The position numbers and the translations under genes are program-made. Shown in pieces: positions 1 through 8,422 of a stretch of 64,000 nucleotides of DNA. The notes below the pieces were generated by a model. That model was given only the letters and a program-made list of their open reading frames with translations, did no database searches and was not told the origin of the DNA. The number at the start of each line of letters is the position of its first letter. Position 1 is the first letter of the stretch. The DNA is from Balneolaceae bacterium UBA3186 (GTDB taxonomy: Bacteria; Bacteroidota; Rhodothermia; Balneolales; Balneolaceae), in assembly GCA_002364085.1 (NCBI GenBank), contig DEXK01000021.1:1-64000 (forward strand), given 5' to 3'.

Positions 1-118
1 GTTCATATGATGCATATTCACGAATCATCCTGAGTGTAATTATCGCTCCTCCGGAGCCGTCGATTTCATTACGTTCTTGGCTCGCCAATAATTCTAAGTT
101 CGGTGTAGTTGGAAGCTT
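1..118 (-). other. possible gene fragment running off the left edge
   Basis: One minus-strand frame stays open from about position 118 to the window edge. It reads as protein-like sequence including LASQERNEIDGSGG and a following ITLRMIREYASYE. An in-frame TAG lies just upstream and there is no convincing ATG with a ribosome-binding site, only TTG or an internal ATG. It could therefore be a decayed gene end or a chance open frame. I do not recognise a family. Confidence 0.2.
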
Positions 119-183
119 TTTCTAAAATCGTCAGGATTATAAACAGGACAATGTTTGTATGTGAATTAGATAAATCCATAATC

Positions 184-294
184 CAGAGCGGAGCGAATAA
201 TCTGCATAAAGCAATTATGGAATAGTTCATTAGTTGTGCAGACTCTTCACTATGTCATCTCCGCTTCACTGCGTTGACTTGCTCTGAGTGACTT
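184..294. repeat. degenerate inverted member of the dispersed GTCATTC...GAAGAATCT repeat family
   Basis: The plus strand at 184-209 carries gagcggagcgaataatctgc. The minus strand of 237-294 reads with the same landmarks (aagtca, gag, gaag, tctgcaca). The two arms face each other, as in the intergenic palindromic elements at 22.5, 24.3 and 30.4 kb. The rest of the 180 bases between the edge fragment and the pnp terminator shows no gene. Confidence 0.45.
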
Positions 295-298
295 ACAT

Positions 299-331
299 AA
301 AAAAGGCGCTACTCATTACTGAACAGCGCCT
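299..331 (-). terminator. intrinsic terminator of pnp
   Basis: On the minus strand a stem AGGCGCT/AGCGCCT with a 14-nt loop is followed directly by six T. It begins about 20 nt after the pnp stop codon at 352-354. This is a textbook Rho-independent terminator. Confidence 0.85.
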
Positions 332-351
332 CTAAGTTTATTTTAAAAGAA

Positions 352-2463
352 TTAATCTTCTTTTTCGATCAATGCTTTTCTGGACAGACGAAGTTTTCCG
401 CCATGCTCAACTTTCAAAAGTTTAACTTCGATCTCATCGCCAAGTTGTAGATAGTCAGTAACTTTCTCTACACGTTTGTGATCGATCTCAGAAATATGAA
501 GTAATCCGTCTTTACCCGGAGCAACTTCAACAAAAGCACCAAAGTCTTTGATGGATTTAACCACACCTTTGTACGTAGCGCCTTCTTCAAGATGACCAAC
601 GATCATTTTGATTCTTTTCTTAGCTTCTTCAGCTTTGTCCAGATCGTTAGCTGAAATGGTTATCTGACCTTTACCATTTGAATCTTCTTCAATGATAATT
701 TCAGTTCCGGTTTCTTTCTGAAGTGTTTGAATCACTTTACCACCAGGCCCGATTACAGCACCAATATCGCTACCATCAATTTCCATTCTCAGGAACTGAG
801 GAGCGTATTGTGAAATATTTTCTCTTGGTGAAGAAATAGTTTTAGCCATTTCGCCAAGTATATGCATTCTGCCTTTATGAGCTTGCTCAAGAGCTTCTTC
901 GATAGTTTCAAAGCTTATTCCCTGAACTTTCATATCCATTTGGCAAGCAGTGATACCGTCTGAAGTTCCAGCAGTTTTAAAGTCCATGTCACCCATGAAA
1001 TCTTCTTCTCCACGGATATCAGATAGAATTGCAGTATTGTCTTTTCCAACGATCATACCCATTGCAATACCCGCAACCGGCTTTTTGATCGGTACACCAG
1101 CATCCATAAGTGCCATTGAACCACCACAAACAGAAGCCATTGAAGACGAACCGTTTGATTCAGTGATGTCGGAAATAATACGGATAACATATCCGAATTC
1201 TTCGAAAGTCGGCATCATCATTCTTAAAGAACGCTCAGCTAAATGACCGTGACCGATTTCTCTACGTCCCGGTCCTCTTAAAAATCCTGCTTCTCCAACA
1301 GAATATGGAGGGAAACTGTAGTGCAGATAAAACTGCTTAGCTTCCTGATCAAACAGAGTGTCAACACTTTGCTCGTCACGACGAGTACCTAAAGTAGCAG
1401 AAACTAATGCCTGAGTTTCGCCTCTTGTGAAAATTGCAGAACCGTGAGTTCTTGGCATATAACCAACCTGAGTCCAGATATCTCTGATCTCGTCAGTTGC
1501 ACGACCATCAATTCTACGACCTTTTTCAAGGATCATATTGCGAAGTTCTTCTTTCTCGATGTTACCAAGAACTTTCTTAGCAACTGAAAGCTGATCATCG
1601 TCATATTCTTCTGACTCAAGAGCTTCCATAACTTCGTCTTTTACTTCACGAATCTTCGCGTTGTACTCTTCTTTACCAAGACCAATATTTACTATTTCTT
1701 TGATCTTTTCAGAAGCTAATTCAGAAACTTTTGATTCCACATCTTCTGGAAGAGTTGGAGAAACAAATTCTCTTTTCTCTTTTCCTAATTCCTTACGAAG
1801 CTCATTTTGGAAATCACAAAGCTTTTTGATCGCTACGTGAGCTGCTTTGATGGCATCCAACATTTCTGCTTCTGAGATCTCTTCCATCTCACCTTCGATC
1901 ATAAGGATACTGTCTTCAGTACCACCAACGATCATATCGATGTCGCTGTCTTTTAATTCATTAACTGTTGGGTTTATGATGAACTCGCCATCAACTCTAC
2001 CCACTCTTACTTCTGCCATTGGTCCGTCAAACGGAATGTCTGATAAGTGTACAGCCAGTGAAGCTCCAACTCCACCTAAAACGTCTCCATCGTGCTCATC
2101 ATCTGATGAGATCACGCTTGAGATAACCTGAGTATCACACACATATCCTTTTGGGAATAATGGTCTTAAAACTCTGTCAATTAATCTACTGGAAAGGATC
2201 TCTTTTTCGTTTGAGCGTCCTTCTCTTTTCATAAATCCACCAGGAAAACGTCCTGCAGCAGAAAAACTTTCTTTATGATCAACCGTTAGCGGGAAAAAAT
2301 CCTGACCCGGCTTTGGTTCTTTAGCGCTAACTGCAGTACATAGTACCATAGTATCGCCCATTTTAACTACAACAGAACCGTCTGCTTGTTTAGCTATTCG
2401 TCCTGTTTCTACAGATAGCACCTTTCCAGGTGCAAATTCTATACTTCTAAAATCTTCTTTCAT
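352..2463 (-). CDS. pnp: polyribonucleotide nucleotidyltransferase (PNPase)
   Basis: Phosphorolytic 3'-5' exoribonuclease that degrades mRNA to nucleoside diphosphates; in other bacteria it works as a homotrimer in the cytoplasm. The 703 residues have the full family architecture: first RNase PH domain (about 10-220), all-alpha linker, second catalytic RNase PH domain (about 315-530), KH domain with the IGPGG loop near residue 571, and a C-terminal S1 domain from about 625 (GVVKSIKDFGAFVEV). The length is normal and nothing is missing. The ATG is the obvious start because the N-terminus FRSIEFAPGK begins at the usual family position. It lies downstream of rpsO, an ancient pairing. A strong terminator separates rpsO from pnp, so pnp probably depends on read-through or its own promoter in the 120-nt gap. 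Confidence 0.97.
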   Translation of the reverse strand: MKEDFRSIEFAPGKVLSVETGRIAKQADGSVVVKMGDTMVLCTAVSAKEPKPGQDFFPLTVDHKESFSAAGRFPGGFMKREGRSNEKEILSSRLIDRVLRPLFPKGYVCDTQVISSVISSDDEHDGDVLGGVGASLAVHLSDIPFDGPMAEVRVGRVDGEFIINPTVNELKDSDIDMIVGGTEDSILMIEGEMEEISEAEMLDAIKAAHVAIKKLCDFQNELRKELGKEKREFVSPTLPEDVESKVSELASEKIKEIVNIGLGKEEYNAKIREVKDEVMEALESEEYDDDQLSVAKKVLGNIEKEELRNMILEKGRRIDGRATDEIRDIWTQVGYMPRTHGSAIFTRGETQALVSATLGTRRDEQSVDTLFDQEAKQFYLHYSFPPYSVGEAGFLRGPGRREIGHGHLAERSLRMMMPTFEEFGYVIRIISDITESNGSSSMASVCGGSMALMDAGVPIKKPVAGIAMGMIVGKDNTAILSDIRGEEDFMGDMDFKTAGTSDGITACQMDMKVQGISFETIEEALEQAHKGRMHILGEMAKTISSPRENISQYAPQFLRMEIDGSDIGAVIGPGGKVIQTLQKETGTEIIIEEDSNGKGQITISANDLDKAEEAKKRIKMIVGHLEEGATYKGVVKSIKDFGAFVEVAPGKDGLLHISEIDHKRVEKVTDYLQLGDEIEVKLLKVEHGGKLRLSRKALIEKED

Positions 2464-2554
2464 TTATTTCTTTTTGTCTTTTGTTTATTGCTTTATCCCA
2501 CACTAACCTTAAAGATTGGCTTTTACACGAATAGATAATTAAGTGGGAGAATTG

Positions 2555-2582
2555 AAAAAGGCTCCAGATAGGTGGAGCCTTT
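2555..2582 (-). terminator. intrinsic terminator of rpsO
   Basis: A perfect 10-bp stem, AAAGGCTCCA/TGGAGCCTTT, with a 6-nt loop starts 3 nt after the rpsO stop. On the minus strand it is followed by T residues. The A/T ends make it read as a terminator in either direction. It lies between rpsO and pnp, where PNPase/RNase III autoregulation acts in other bacteria. Confidence 0.8.
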
Positions 2583-2585
2583 AAA

Positions 2586-2855
2586 TTATTTTCTAATACC
2601 AAGCTCTTTGATAAGCTCTCTGTATTTTTCAATGTCGTTCTTCATCAGGTAGTTAAGCAAACGACGACGCTTACCTACTAATTTCAATAATCCGCGACGA
2701 GAAGCGTGATCTTTCTGATTCGTTTTTAAATGCTCAGTAAGATGGTTGATACGGTGCGTGAAAAGGGCAATTTGTCCTTCAGTTGTACCGGTATTGGCTT
2801 CTTCTCCACCAAATTTTTTGAAAATATCTTTTTTTTCTTCTGCAGTAATGCTCAT
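2586..2855 (-). CDS. rpsO: 30S ribosomal protein S15
   Basis: Primary 16S-rRNA-binding protein of the small-subunit platform. The 89-residue length is standard. The diagnostic family sequence is present: TGTTEGQIALFTHRI, then DHASRRGLLKLVGKRRRLL. It starts at an ATG with the usual N-terminus MSITAEEKK. It is followed closely by a terminator and then pnp. Its promoter must lie in the 168-bp gap it shares with the divergent gene at 3024. Unlike in many genomes, ribF does not directly precede it on the same strand because an unrelated gene sits between. Confidence 0.97.
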   Translation of the reverse strand: MSITAEEKKDIFKKFGGEEANTGTTEGQIALFTHRINHLTEHLKTNQKDHASRRGLLKLVGKRRRLLNYLMKNDIEKYRELIKELGIRK

Positions 2856-3023
2856 TACAATTCAGTTATTCTTAAACTCGTTTTAATATAGATGCCAAAG
2901 ATAAGCTTTTTAATACTAACCAACAACGAGTATTCAAATAAAATATAGCTTTCTACTAATCTCAGAACATAGTTTCAGAATAAACCAACAAAGCTTAATT
3001 TGTTTACAATTTAATCATAAAAG

Positions 3024-3467
3024 ATGGCCCTACTTAGTTGGAAGAAAGACGTTATTGCGATAGGATATGACCTTTTCATTGATGGAAATCTAGTTGGTGA
3101 AATAAAAAATGAGCGGCTATCCAGTAACTCTTATGTAAAAGTTAATGGGAGAAAGTATTTCTTTGAATCAGAAGGCTTAAGACATAAGGTTATTAATGTA
3201 ATTGATATGAAAAGCAGGAAGCAAATCGGTAAAATCGTTTTTAACTTTTGGAGAACTAAAGCCTCTATTGCTCTTTTTGATAAGGAATTTATGTGGAAAA
3301 GCGATAATTTTTTTTACAGAAAATGGAGCATATACAGTACCGCGAATAATCCTTTAATCAGGTCAAAGTTATATAAAGGAGATTCGTATGAAATAAATAA
3401 CGAAGTTGACGAATTGCTTTTATTTTGTGGTATTGTAACTCTTGTAAGAAGAAGAAATAATGGTTGA
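3024..3467 (+). CDS. orphan beta-rich protein, possibly of the LURP-one/tubby-like fold
   Basis: A 147-residue protein with no signal peptide and no clear membrane segment. The sequence is a run of short alternating strands: YDLFIDGNLVGEI, then YVKVNGRKYFFES, then KQIGKIVFNFWRTKASIAL. A repeated 'scaffold, filament, colour' pattern like this recalls LURP-one-related/tubby-C folds. That is only an impression, since no catalytic motif is visible. It sits on the opposite strand between ribF and rpsO, interrupting a conserved gene order. It ends 14 bp before the convergent ribF stop. It starts at ATG after an A-rich stretch (ataaaag) with little Shine-Dalgarno match. Confidence 0.65.
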   Translation: MALLSWKKDVIAIGYDLFIDGNLVGEIKNERLSSNSYVKVNGRKYFFESEGLRHKVINVIDMKSRKQIGKIVFNFWRTKASIALFDKEFMWKSDNFFYRKWSIYSTANNPLIRSKLYKGDSYEINNEVDELLLFCGIVTLVRRRNNG

Positions 3468-3481
3468 TCACGCTTACTCTT

Positions 3482-4414
3482 TTATAATTCCCTTAATGCA
3501 TTTTCTTTATCTCTAGCTAACTGAGCTACTAACTCATCAATACCAGAGAACTTAATTTCATCTCGTAATCTCTTCAAAAAACGAACTTGAATGGTTTGAC
3601 CATAAATGTCTTTATCAAAATCAAAGATATTTACTTCCAGGCGTAGTTCAATTTTATCAAATGTAGGTCGGTGACCTATATTCATCATGCCACCATACCA
3701 ACTCTCTTCTACTCTTACTTTTACAGCGTAAACACCGTTTTTGGGAATTACTTTGTTGGGATGTTCCGGTTTTAGGTTTGCAGTGGGGAAGCCAATTTCT
3801 CTGCCTCTTTTGTCTCCGTGAATCACTATTCCGTTCAGCAAATACTTTCTTCCTAATAAATTTGAGGCATGTTCTACTGCTCCGTTTTCCGAAAGTTCTC
3901 TTCTTATGGTAGTACTACTTACCGTAACTGTACCCATTTCCCGTTTTGAAACCACAAATGCATCGAAACCCAATTCTTTACCCAGATTTTCTACAGTTTC
4001 GATGGTTCCTGTTCGATCTTTTCCAAAATGATGATCATATCCAATTACAAATTCACTAACTCCCACCCTTTCAAAAACGATCTTTTTCACAAACTCTTCA
4101 GAACTCAACAAAGAAAAATCTCTTGTAAACGGAATGATCAACAGAACATCGATCCCGATTTCTTCCAGTATCTCTCTTCGTTCCTGAATAGTAGTGAGTT
4201 GTTTTATTCCGGCACTACCAGGATTGATGATATCACGCGGATGAGGATCAAATGAAATTACAACACTCCGTGCATTTCGTTCTTTTGCTTTGCGAACTAC
4301 TGTTTCTATAAGTGCTTTGTGTCCAAGGTGAACACCATCAAATGTCCCAACTGTTACAACCGAATTTGAAATCCGTTCTATATCTTTAAGAAATATGAGT
4401 TCAGTCTTTGGCAT
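3482..4414 (-). CDS. ribF: bifunctional riboflavin kinase / FAD synthetase
   Basis: Converts riboflavin to FMN and FMN to FAD using ATP. The N-terminal adenylyltransferase half shows the nucleotidyl-transferase signature TVGTFDGVHLGHKAL near residues 20-35, then ISFDPHPRDI. The C-terminal flavokinase half (from about residue 185) carries HGDKRGREIGFPTANL and ends with RLRDEIKFSGIDELVAQL. At 310 residues it has normal length. Its start codon overlaps the 3' end of truB by 14 nt, so the two are translationally coupled in the rimP-nusA-infB-rbfA-truB-ribF operon. No convincing terminator was seen in the 14-bp gap to the convergent neighbour. Confidence 0.96.
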   Translation of the reverse strand: MPKTELIFLKDIERISNSVVTVGTFDGVHLGHKALIETVVRKAKERNARSVVISFDPHPRDIINPGSAGIKQLTTIQERREILEEIGIDVLLIIPFTRDFSLLSSEEFVKKIVFERVGVSEFVIGYDHHFGKDRTGTIETVENLGKELGFDAFVVSKREMGTVTVSSTTIRRELSENGAVEHASNLLGRKYLLNGIVIHGDKRGREIGFPTANLKPEHPNKVIPKNGVYAVKVRVEESWYGGMMNIGHRPTFDKIELRLEVNIFDFDKDIYGQTIQVRFLKRLRDEIKFSGIDELVAQLARDKENALREL

Positions 4415-5138
4415 TTAACAATTCATCAATTTTATGAGGTGATAAAGCTTTTTGTGAAGAATACTCTCCGATCGCAGTTCGTTCCAAACCCGATAAATGT
4501 GCCAATGAGTTTAGCAATTTTCCAAGATCATGTGCAATAGACCGGATATAGGTTCCTTTACTGCAAGTAATGCTGATCAACAGTTTATTGTTTTCGAAAC
4601 TGATAATTTGATGGGAATGAATTGTAACAGGTCTTGCCGCTAATTCTACTGCTTTTCCTCTTCTGGCTAATTCATAAGATCGCTTACCGCCAACTTTTAA
4701 AGCTGAATACACGGGAGGAACTTGTGAAATTTCACCGTTGAAATGCTCGTGAAGTACTTTCTCAATTTCGTCTGTAGTAATATGTTCGGTTGGTGCAGTT
4801 TCATCTACTTCCGAATCAGCGTCATAAGTGGGAGTTGATCCGCCAAAAGTAATTTCACCTATATAGGTTTTTGGCATTTCCTGAAGCTGAGAAATAGATT
4901 TCGTTGCTCTTCCTGAACATAAAATCAATAAACCGGTTGCCATTGGATCAAGTGTACCTGCATGGCCAACCTTCTTTGTCCGTAATCTTCCGCGAACATA
5001 TCTGACCACATCAAAACTAGTCCAGGTTTGTGGTTTGTTTACAAGGAGAATGGAAGCTGTACCAAAATCAAAATCCGGGGATGGAAGATTTTCAGTATCA
5101 AAAACCTGAATTTGTTCCAGAGGCAGGGCTTTCGCCAT
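4401..5138 (-). CDS. truB: tRNA pseudouridine(55) synthase
   Basis: Isomerises U55 in the T-arm of tRNAs. The catalytic aspartate is D64 in KVGHAGTLDPMATGLL, preceded by the family motif NKPQTWTSFDVV. The conserved VPPVYSALKVGGKRSYELAR and GTYIRSIAHDLG segments also match. At 245 residues it is slightly shorter than E. coli TruB and lacks a full PUA domain at the C-terminus, as in many Bacteroidota-type TruBs. It starts 2 nt downstream of the rbfA stop and overlaps ribF, so it is within one operon. Confidence 0.96.
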   Translation of the reverse strand: MAKALPLEQIQVFDTENLPSPDFDFGTASILLVNKPQTWTSFDVVRYVRGRLRTKKVGHAGTLDPMATGLLILCSGRATKSISQLQEMPKTYIGEITFGGSTPTYDADSEVDETAPTEHITTDEIEKVLHEHFNGEISQVPPVYSALKVGGKRSYELARRGKAVELAARPVTIHSHQIISFENNKLLISITCSKGTYIRSIAHDLGKLLNSLAHLSGLERTAIGEYSSQKALSPHKIDELLNAKD

Positions 5139-5140
5139 GT

Positions 5141-5515
5141 TTAATCCTCTTCGTCTTCGGTGGGAGCTTTAGGTTGCTGATCTACTTTATCGAAGAGTTT
5201 TTCGATCTTATTTACGTATTCAGCAGTATCATCCACATAGAAATGAAGTTCAGGAATTTTACGTACCTGATGCCTGATTTTACCTGCTAATGTATGCCTG
5301 ATCTCATCAATATGATCATCCAGGTGCTGATAAATTGCTTTTTCGTCTCTACCTGGCGCAAAAACACTCAGATATACTCTGGCAATAGAAAGGTCGTCAG
5401 TCATTAATACTTTTGTAACAGTGATAAAGGCCCCTACGGGTTGGTATTCCCTTTGTAGAATTTCACCTAAATCACGTTTTAGAACTCCGCCTAAACGTTC
5501 TGTTCTAATACTCAT
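5141..5515 (-). CDS. rbfA: 30S ribosome-binding factor RbfA
   Basis: Assembly factor for the 30S subunit that helps 16S 5'-end maturation and cold adaptation. It has the family N-terminus SIRTERLGGVLKRDLGEIL and the KH-like core ITVTKVLMTDDLSIARVYLSV (type II KH fold). A short acidic tail (DQQPKAPTEDEED) follows. At 124 residues it has the usual size. It lies 17 nt after infB and 2 nt before truB, a tightly packed arrangement seen across bacteria. Confidence 0.95.
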   Translation of the reverse strand: MSIRTERLGGVLKRDLGEILQREYQPVGAFITVTKVLMTDDLSIARVYLSVFAPGRDEKAIYQHLDDHIDEIRHTLAGKIRHQVRKIPELHFYVDDTAEYVNKIEKLFDKVDQQPKAPTEDEED

Positions 5516-5532
5516 GGAAACCTCTTTTTGAC

Positions 5533-8364
5533 TTAATTTGCGTCTTCGAGTGTACGTTTCTCTTCAGTGATCTTGTAGCTCTCAAAATTATCGCCAACTT
5601 TAATGTCATTGTAATTTTGAATACTGATACCACATTCGTAACCCGCGGCTACTTCTTTAACATCATCTTTGAATCGCTTAAGAGCTCCAACTGCACCATC
5701 ATAGATTACTACACCTTCACGGATAATTCGAACCGGATTGTTTCGGTCAATTTTACCATCAAGTACATAACAACCTGCGATTGTACCTACTTTAGATACT
5801 TTAAAGATCTCACGAACTTCAACATTACCAAGAATTTGCTCTTTCAATTCCGGAGAAAGTAATCCTTCAAGAGCATCTCTTACTTCATCCACAGCATCAT
5901 AAATAACTGAGAATAATCGGATATCAATTTCTTCCGTTTCAGCAAGTTTACGTGCCTGTTGTGTAGGACGAACCTGGAAACCAATAATAATGGCATCAGA
6001 AGCTGAAGCTAATAATACATCAGATTCAGAAATTGCACCTGCACCTGTGTGAATGATGTTTACGGCAACCTCGTCATTACTAATTTTCTGTAATGAACCG
6101 GAAAGTGCTTCAATAGAACCATCCACATCTGCTTTAATAATGATATTCAATTCAGAAACCTCGCCAAGAGCCAGTCTTCTTGAAAGATCATCCAGAGTCA
6201 TGTGCTTGGTTTTTCTCATTGCCTGCTCACGACGTATCTGGTTACGTTGACTTGCTACATCTTTAGCAGTTTTTTCATCCTCAGCAACTACCAAAGAATC
6301 ACCCGCTTGAGGCATTTCATCGAAACCCATAAGCTGAACCGGAGTTGCAGGTCCTGCCTCTTTAATTCTTTCACCACGGTCATTTTCCATTGCTCGAACT
6401 CTACCGAAACAAGGTCCGGCTACAAATGGATCACCAACTTTAAGTGTACCACCCTGAACTAGAACATTTGCAATAATACCTTTTCCTTTATCCAAGCGAG
6501 CTTCCAATACAACACCATTTGCTCTACGATCAGGATTCGCTTTCAGTTCCCTAAGTTCAGCTTCAATTAATACTTTTTCAAGCAGCTCATCAATTCCTTC
6601 ACCGGTTTTTGCAGAAACAAGAGCAAACTGTGTATCACCACCCCAATCTTCCACAATTACGCCATGATCAGAAAGCTGTTGCTTGATCTTATCAGGGGTA
6701 GAACCAGGCTTATCGATCTTGTTGATCGCTACAACCATTGGTACACCGGCAGCTTTTGCGTGATTGATCGCCTCAATAGTTTGAGGCATCACAGAATCAT
6801 CAGCAGCAACAACAAGAATTACAATATCCGTTGCCTGTGCTCCACGAGAACGCATTGCTGTAAATGCTTCGTGACCAGGAGTATCCAGGAATGTAATTAG
6901 TTTCTCGTTATGCATAACAGAATAAGCACCAACGTGTTGAGTAATACCTCCTGCTTCACCTTCTGCTACTCTTTCTTCACGGATGTAATCAAGCAAAGAA
7001 GTTTTACCATGATCAACGTGACCCATAACTGTAATTATCGGAGCACGGTCTTCCAGATCTTCCGGATCATCTTCTTCAATCTCAAGCTCTTCATCCATTT
7101 CCTCTGCATCAATGAACTTGACTTCTTTACCAAATTCTTCTGAAACAAGTTCGATGGTTCCTGCATCCAGTCTTTGGTTGATGGTGATCATCAAACCAAT
7201 ACTCATACATGCAGAAATAATATCGTTTACACCTACTTCCAGTTCTTCAGCGAGGTCATTGGCAGTAATGAATTCGGTGACTTCAATGACACCTGCTTCC
7301 ATTTCTTCCATTTCCTGCAGTTGTTGCAGTTCTTCCTCTCGCTCTTCTTTACGTTGGCGTCTTCTTTTTCCTCTTTTATTTCCGACGTTAGAATTACCCT
7401 GGATCTTCTGCATGGTTTCACGCATCATACGATCCACATCTATCTCATCAACCTCAGTTTTGCCTCCGGTTGCTTTACCTTTTGGCTTCTTACGAGTTTT
7501 GTTCTTAGCAGATTTCTTATCGTCGTCTTTTTTAGCTGTACTTGCCGCAGCAGGCTTAGTTTCGTCTCGATCTTTTTTACGCTTTCTTTTCTTACGTTTC
7601 TTAGTAGCTCCAGTCAGATCGTTTGTAAATGAAGTTTTACCAAGTACTTTAGTTCCTTTTAATTGCTTGGCCTTACCCTTGATTGTTTCTTGTTCTTCCG
7701 GTTCGGGTTCTTCCTCTTCATCATCGTTGTCATCTTCATCTTCAGCTTCGGCGTCTTCGTTTTCAGCTACTGAATCTTCTTCTTCGTCAACTTCTTCTTC
7801 AGCAGTACTTTCTTCAACTTCAGCGACTTCTTCTTCTACCTTTTCATCAACTTCAGAATCCTCTTCCTCAGCTTCTATTTGTGATTCAGAGACTTCTTCT
7901 GCAACTATATCTTCTTCTACAGCTTGCTCAGTTTTCTCTACTTCTTTTTCCTCCGCAACTACTGGCTCTTCTTTTTCTTCAACTTCCGGCTCTTCAACTT
8001 CTTCTACAGGTTCAAGAGTCACTTCTTCAGCTTCTTCTTCCTGAGGTGCAAGTTCGTCTTCCGGTTCTAATCCAAGAGTTTCATCTATTGGTTCAAGCGA
8101 GTCGAGAGTAACGCTCTCATTTCTTTGGTCCATCATAGAGCTTCGGCGACTCTCATACTCTTCTCTGGAGCGTTCATGATCCAGACTTTTTGCTTTGTCT
8201 TCGCCATAGATTCCTTCCAAAACCGAATACATTTCCGGTGTTATTTTGAAATTCGGTCTGTTAGCTACTTCAAAGTCTTCACTCAATGCATCAACAATTG
8301 TTTGTGTTGTTACATTAAACTCTGAAGCAACTTTAAATAATGGTTTTGGTCTATTTATGGACAT
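5533..8364 (-). CDS. infB: translation initiation factor IF-2
   Basis: GTPase that places initiator tRNA on the 30S subunit. Domains in order are: IF2_N at about 5-55; a long linker (about 90-240) made almost entirely of Glu, Asp, Val and Ser; a strongly basic Lys/Arg part (about 260-350); a second IF2_N-like segment (about 355-420); and the G domain. The G domain has G1 GHVDHGKTS near 447, DTPGHEAF near 493 and NKIDKPG near 544. The beta-barrel domains and the IF2 C-terminal domain complete it. At 943 residues the extra length comes from the charged linker. The low-complexity DNA of the linker gives long meaningless frames on the other strand. It is co-transcribed with nusA (58-nt gap) and rbfA. 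Confidence 0.97.
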   Translation of the reverse strand: MSINRPKPLFKVASEFNVTTQTIVDALSEDFEVANRPNFKITPEMYSVLEGIYGEDKAKSLDHERSREEYESRRSSMMDQRNESVTLDSLEPIDETLGLEPEDELAPQEEEAEEVTLEPVEEVEEPEVEEKEEPVVAEEKEVEKTEQAVEEDIVAEEVSESQIEAEEEDSEVDEKVEEEVAEVEESTAEEEVDEEEDSVAENEDAEAEDEDDNDDEEEEPEPEEQETIKGKAKQLKGTKVLGKTSFTNDLTGATKKRKKRKRKKDRDETKPAAASTAKKDDDKKSAKNKTRKKPKGKATGGKTEVDEIDVDRMMRETMQKIQGNSNVGNKRGKRRRQRKEEREEELQQLQEMEEMEAGVIEVTEFITANDLAEELEVGVNDIISACMSIGLMITINQRLDAGTIELVSEEFGKEVKFIDAEEMDEELEIEEDDPEDLEDRAPIITVMGHVDHGKTSLLDYIREERVAEGEAGGITQHVGAYSVMHNEKLITFLDTPGHEAFTAMRSRGAQATDIVILVVAADDSVMPQTIEAINHAKAAGVPMVVAINKIDKPGSTPDKIKQQLSDHGVIVEDWGGDTQFALVSAKTGEGIDELLEKVLIEAELRELKANPDRRANGVVLEARLDKGKGIIANVLVQGGTLKVGDPFVAGPCFGRVRAMENDRGERIKEAGPATPVQLMGFDEMPQAGDSLVVAEDEKTAKDVASQRNQIRREQAMRKTKHMTLDDLSRRLALGEVSELNIIIKADVDGSIEALSGSLQKISNDEVAVNIIHTGAGAISESDVLLASASDAIIIGFQVRPTQQARKLAETEEIDIRLFSVIYDAVDEVRDALEGLLSPELKEQILGNVEVREIFKVSKVGTIAGCYVLDGKIDRNNPVRIIREGVVIYDGAVGALKRFKDDVKEVAAGYECGISIQNYNDIKVGDNFESYKITEEKRTLEDAN

Positions 8365-8422
8365 ATATGATTTTTTGTGTCTTTGAAGATTAAATTACGA
8401 ATCGGATATTATTCCACGCAAA

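Noticed and set aside
2447..2632. Open frame spanning the rpsO-pnp gap
   Set aside because: It overlaps the rpsO terminator and both certain genes, and its composition is unlike a protein.
7112..8111. Long open frames on the plus strand opposite infB, rich in Ser or Leu
   Set aside because: They are the complement of the Glu/Asp codon repeats in the IF-2 linker. Composition is repetitive, there is no start context, and IF-2 is certain on the other strand.
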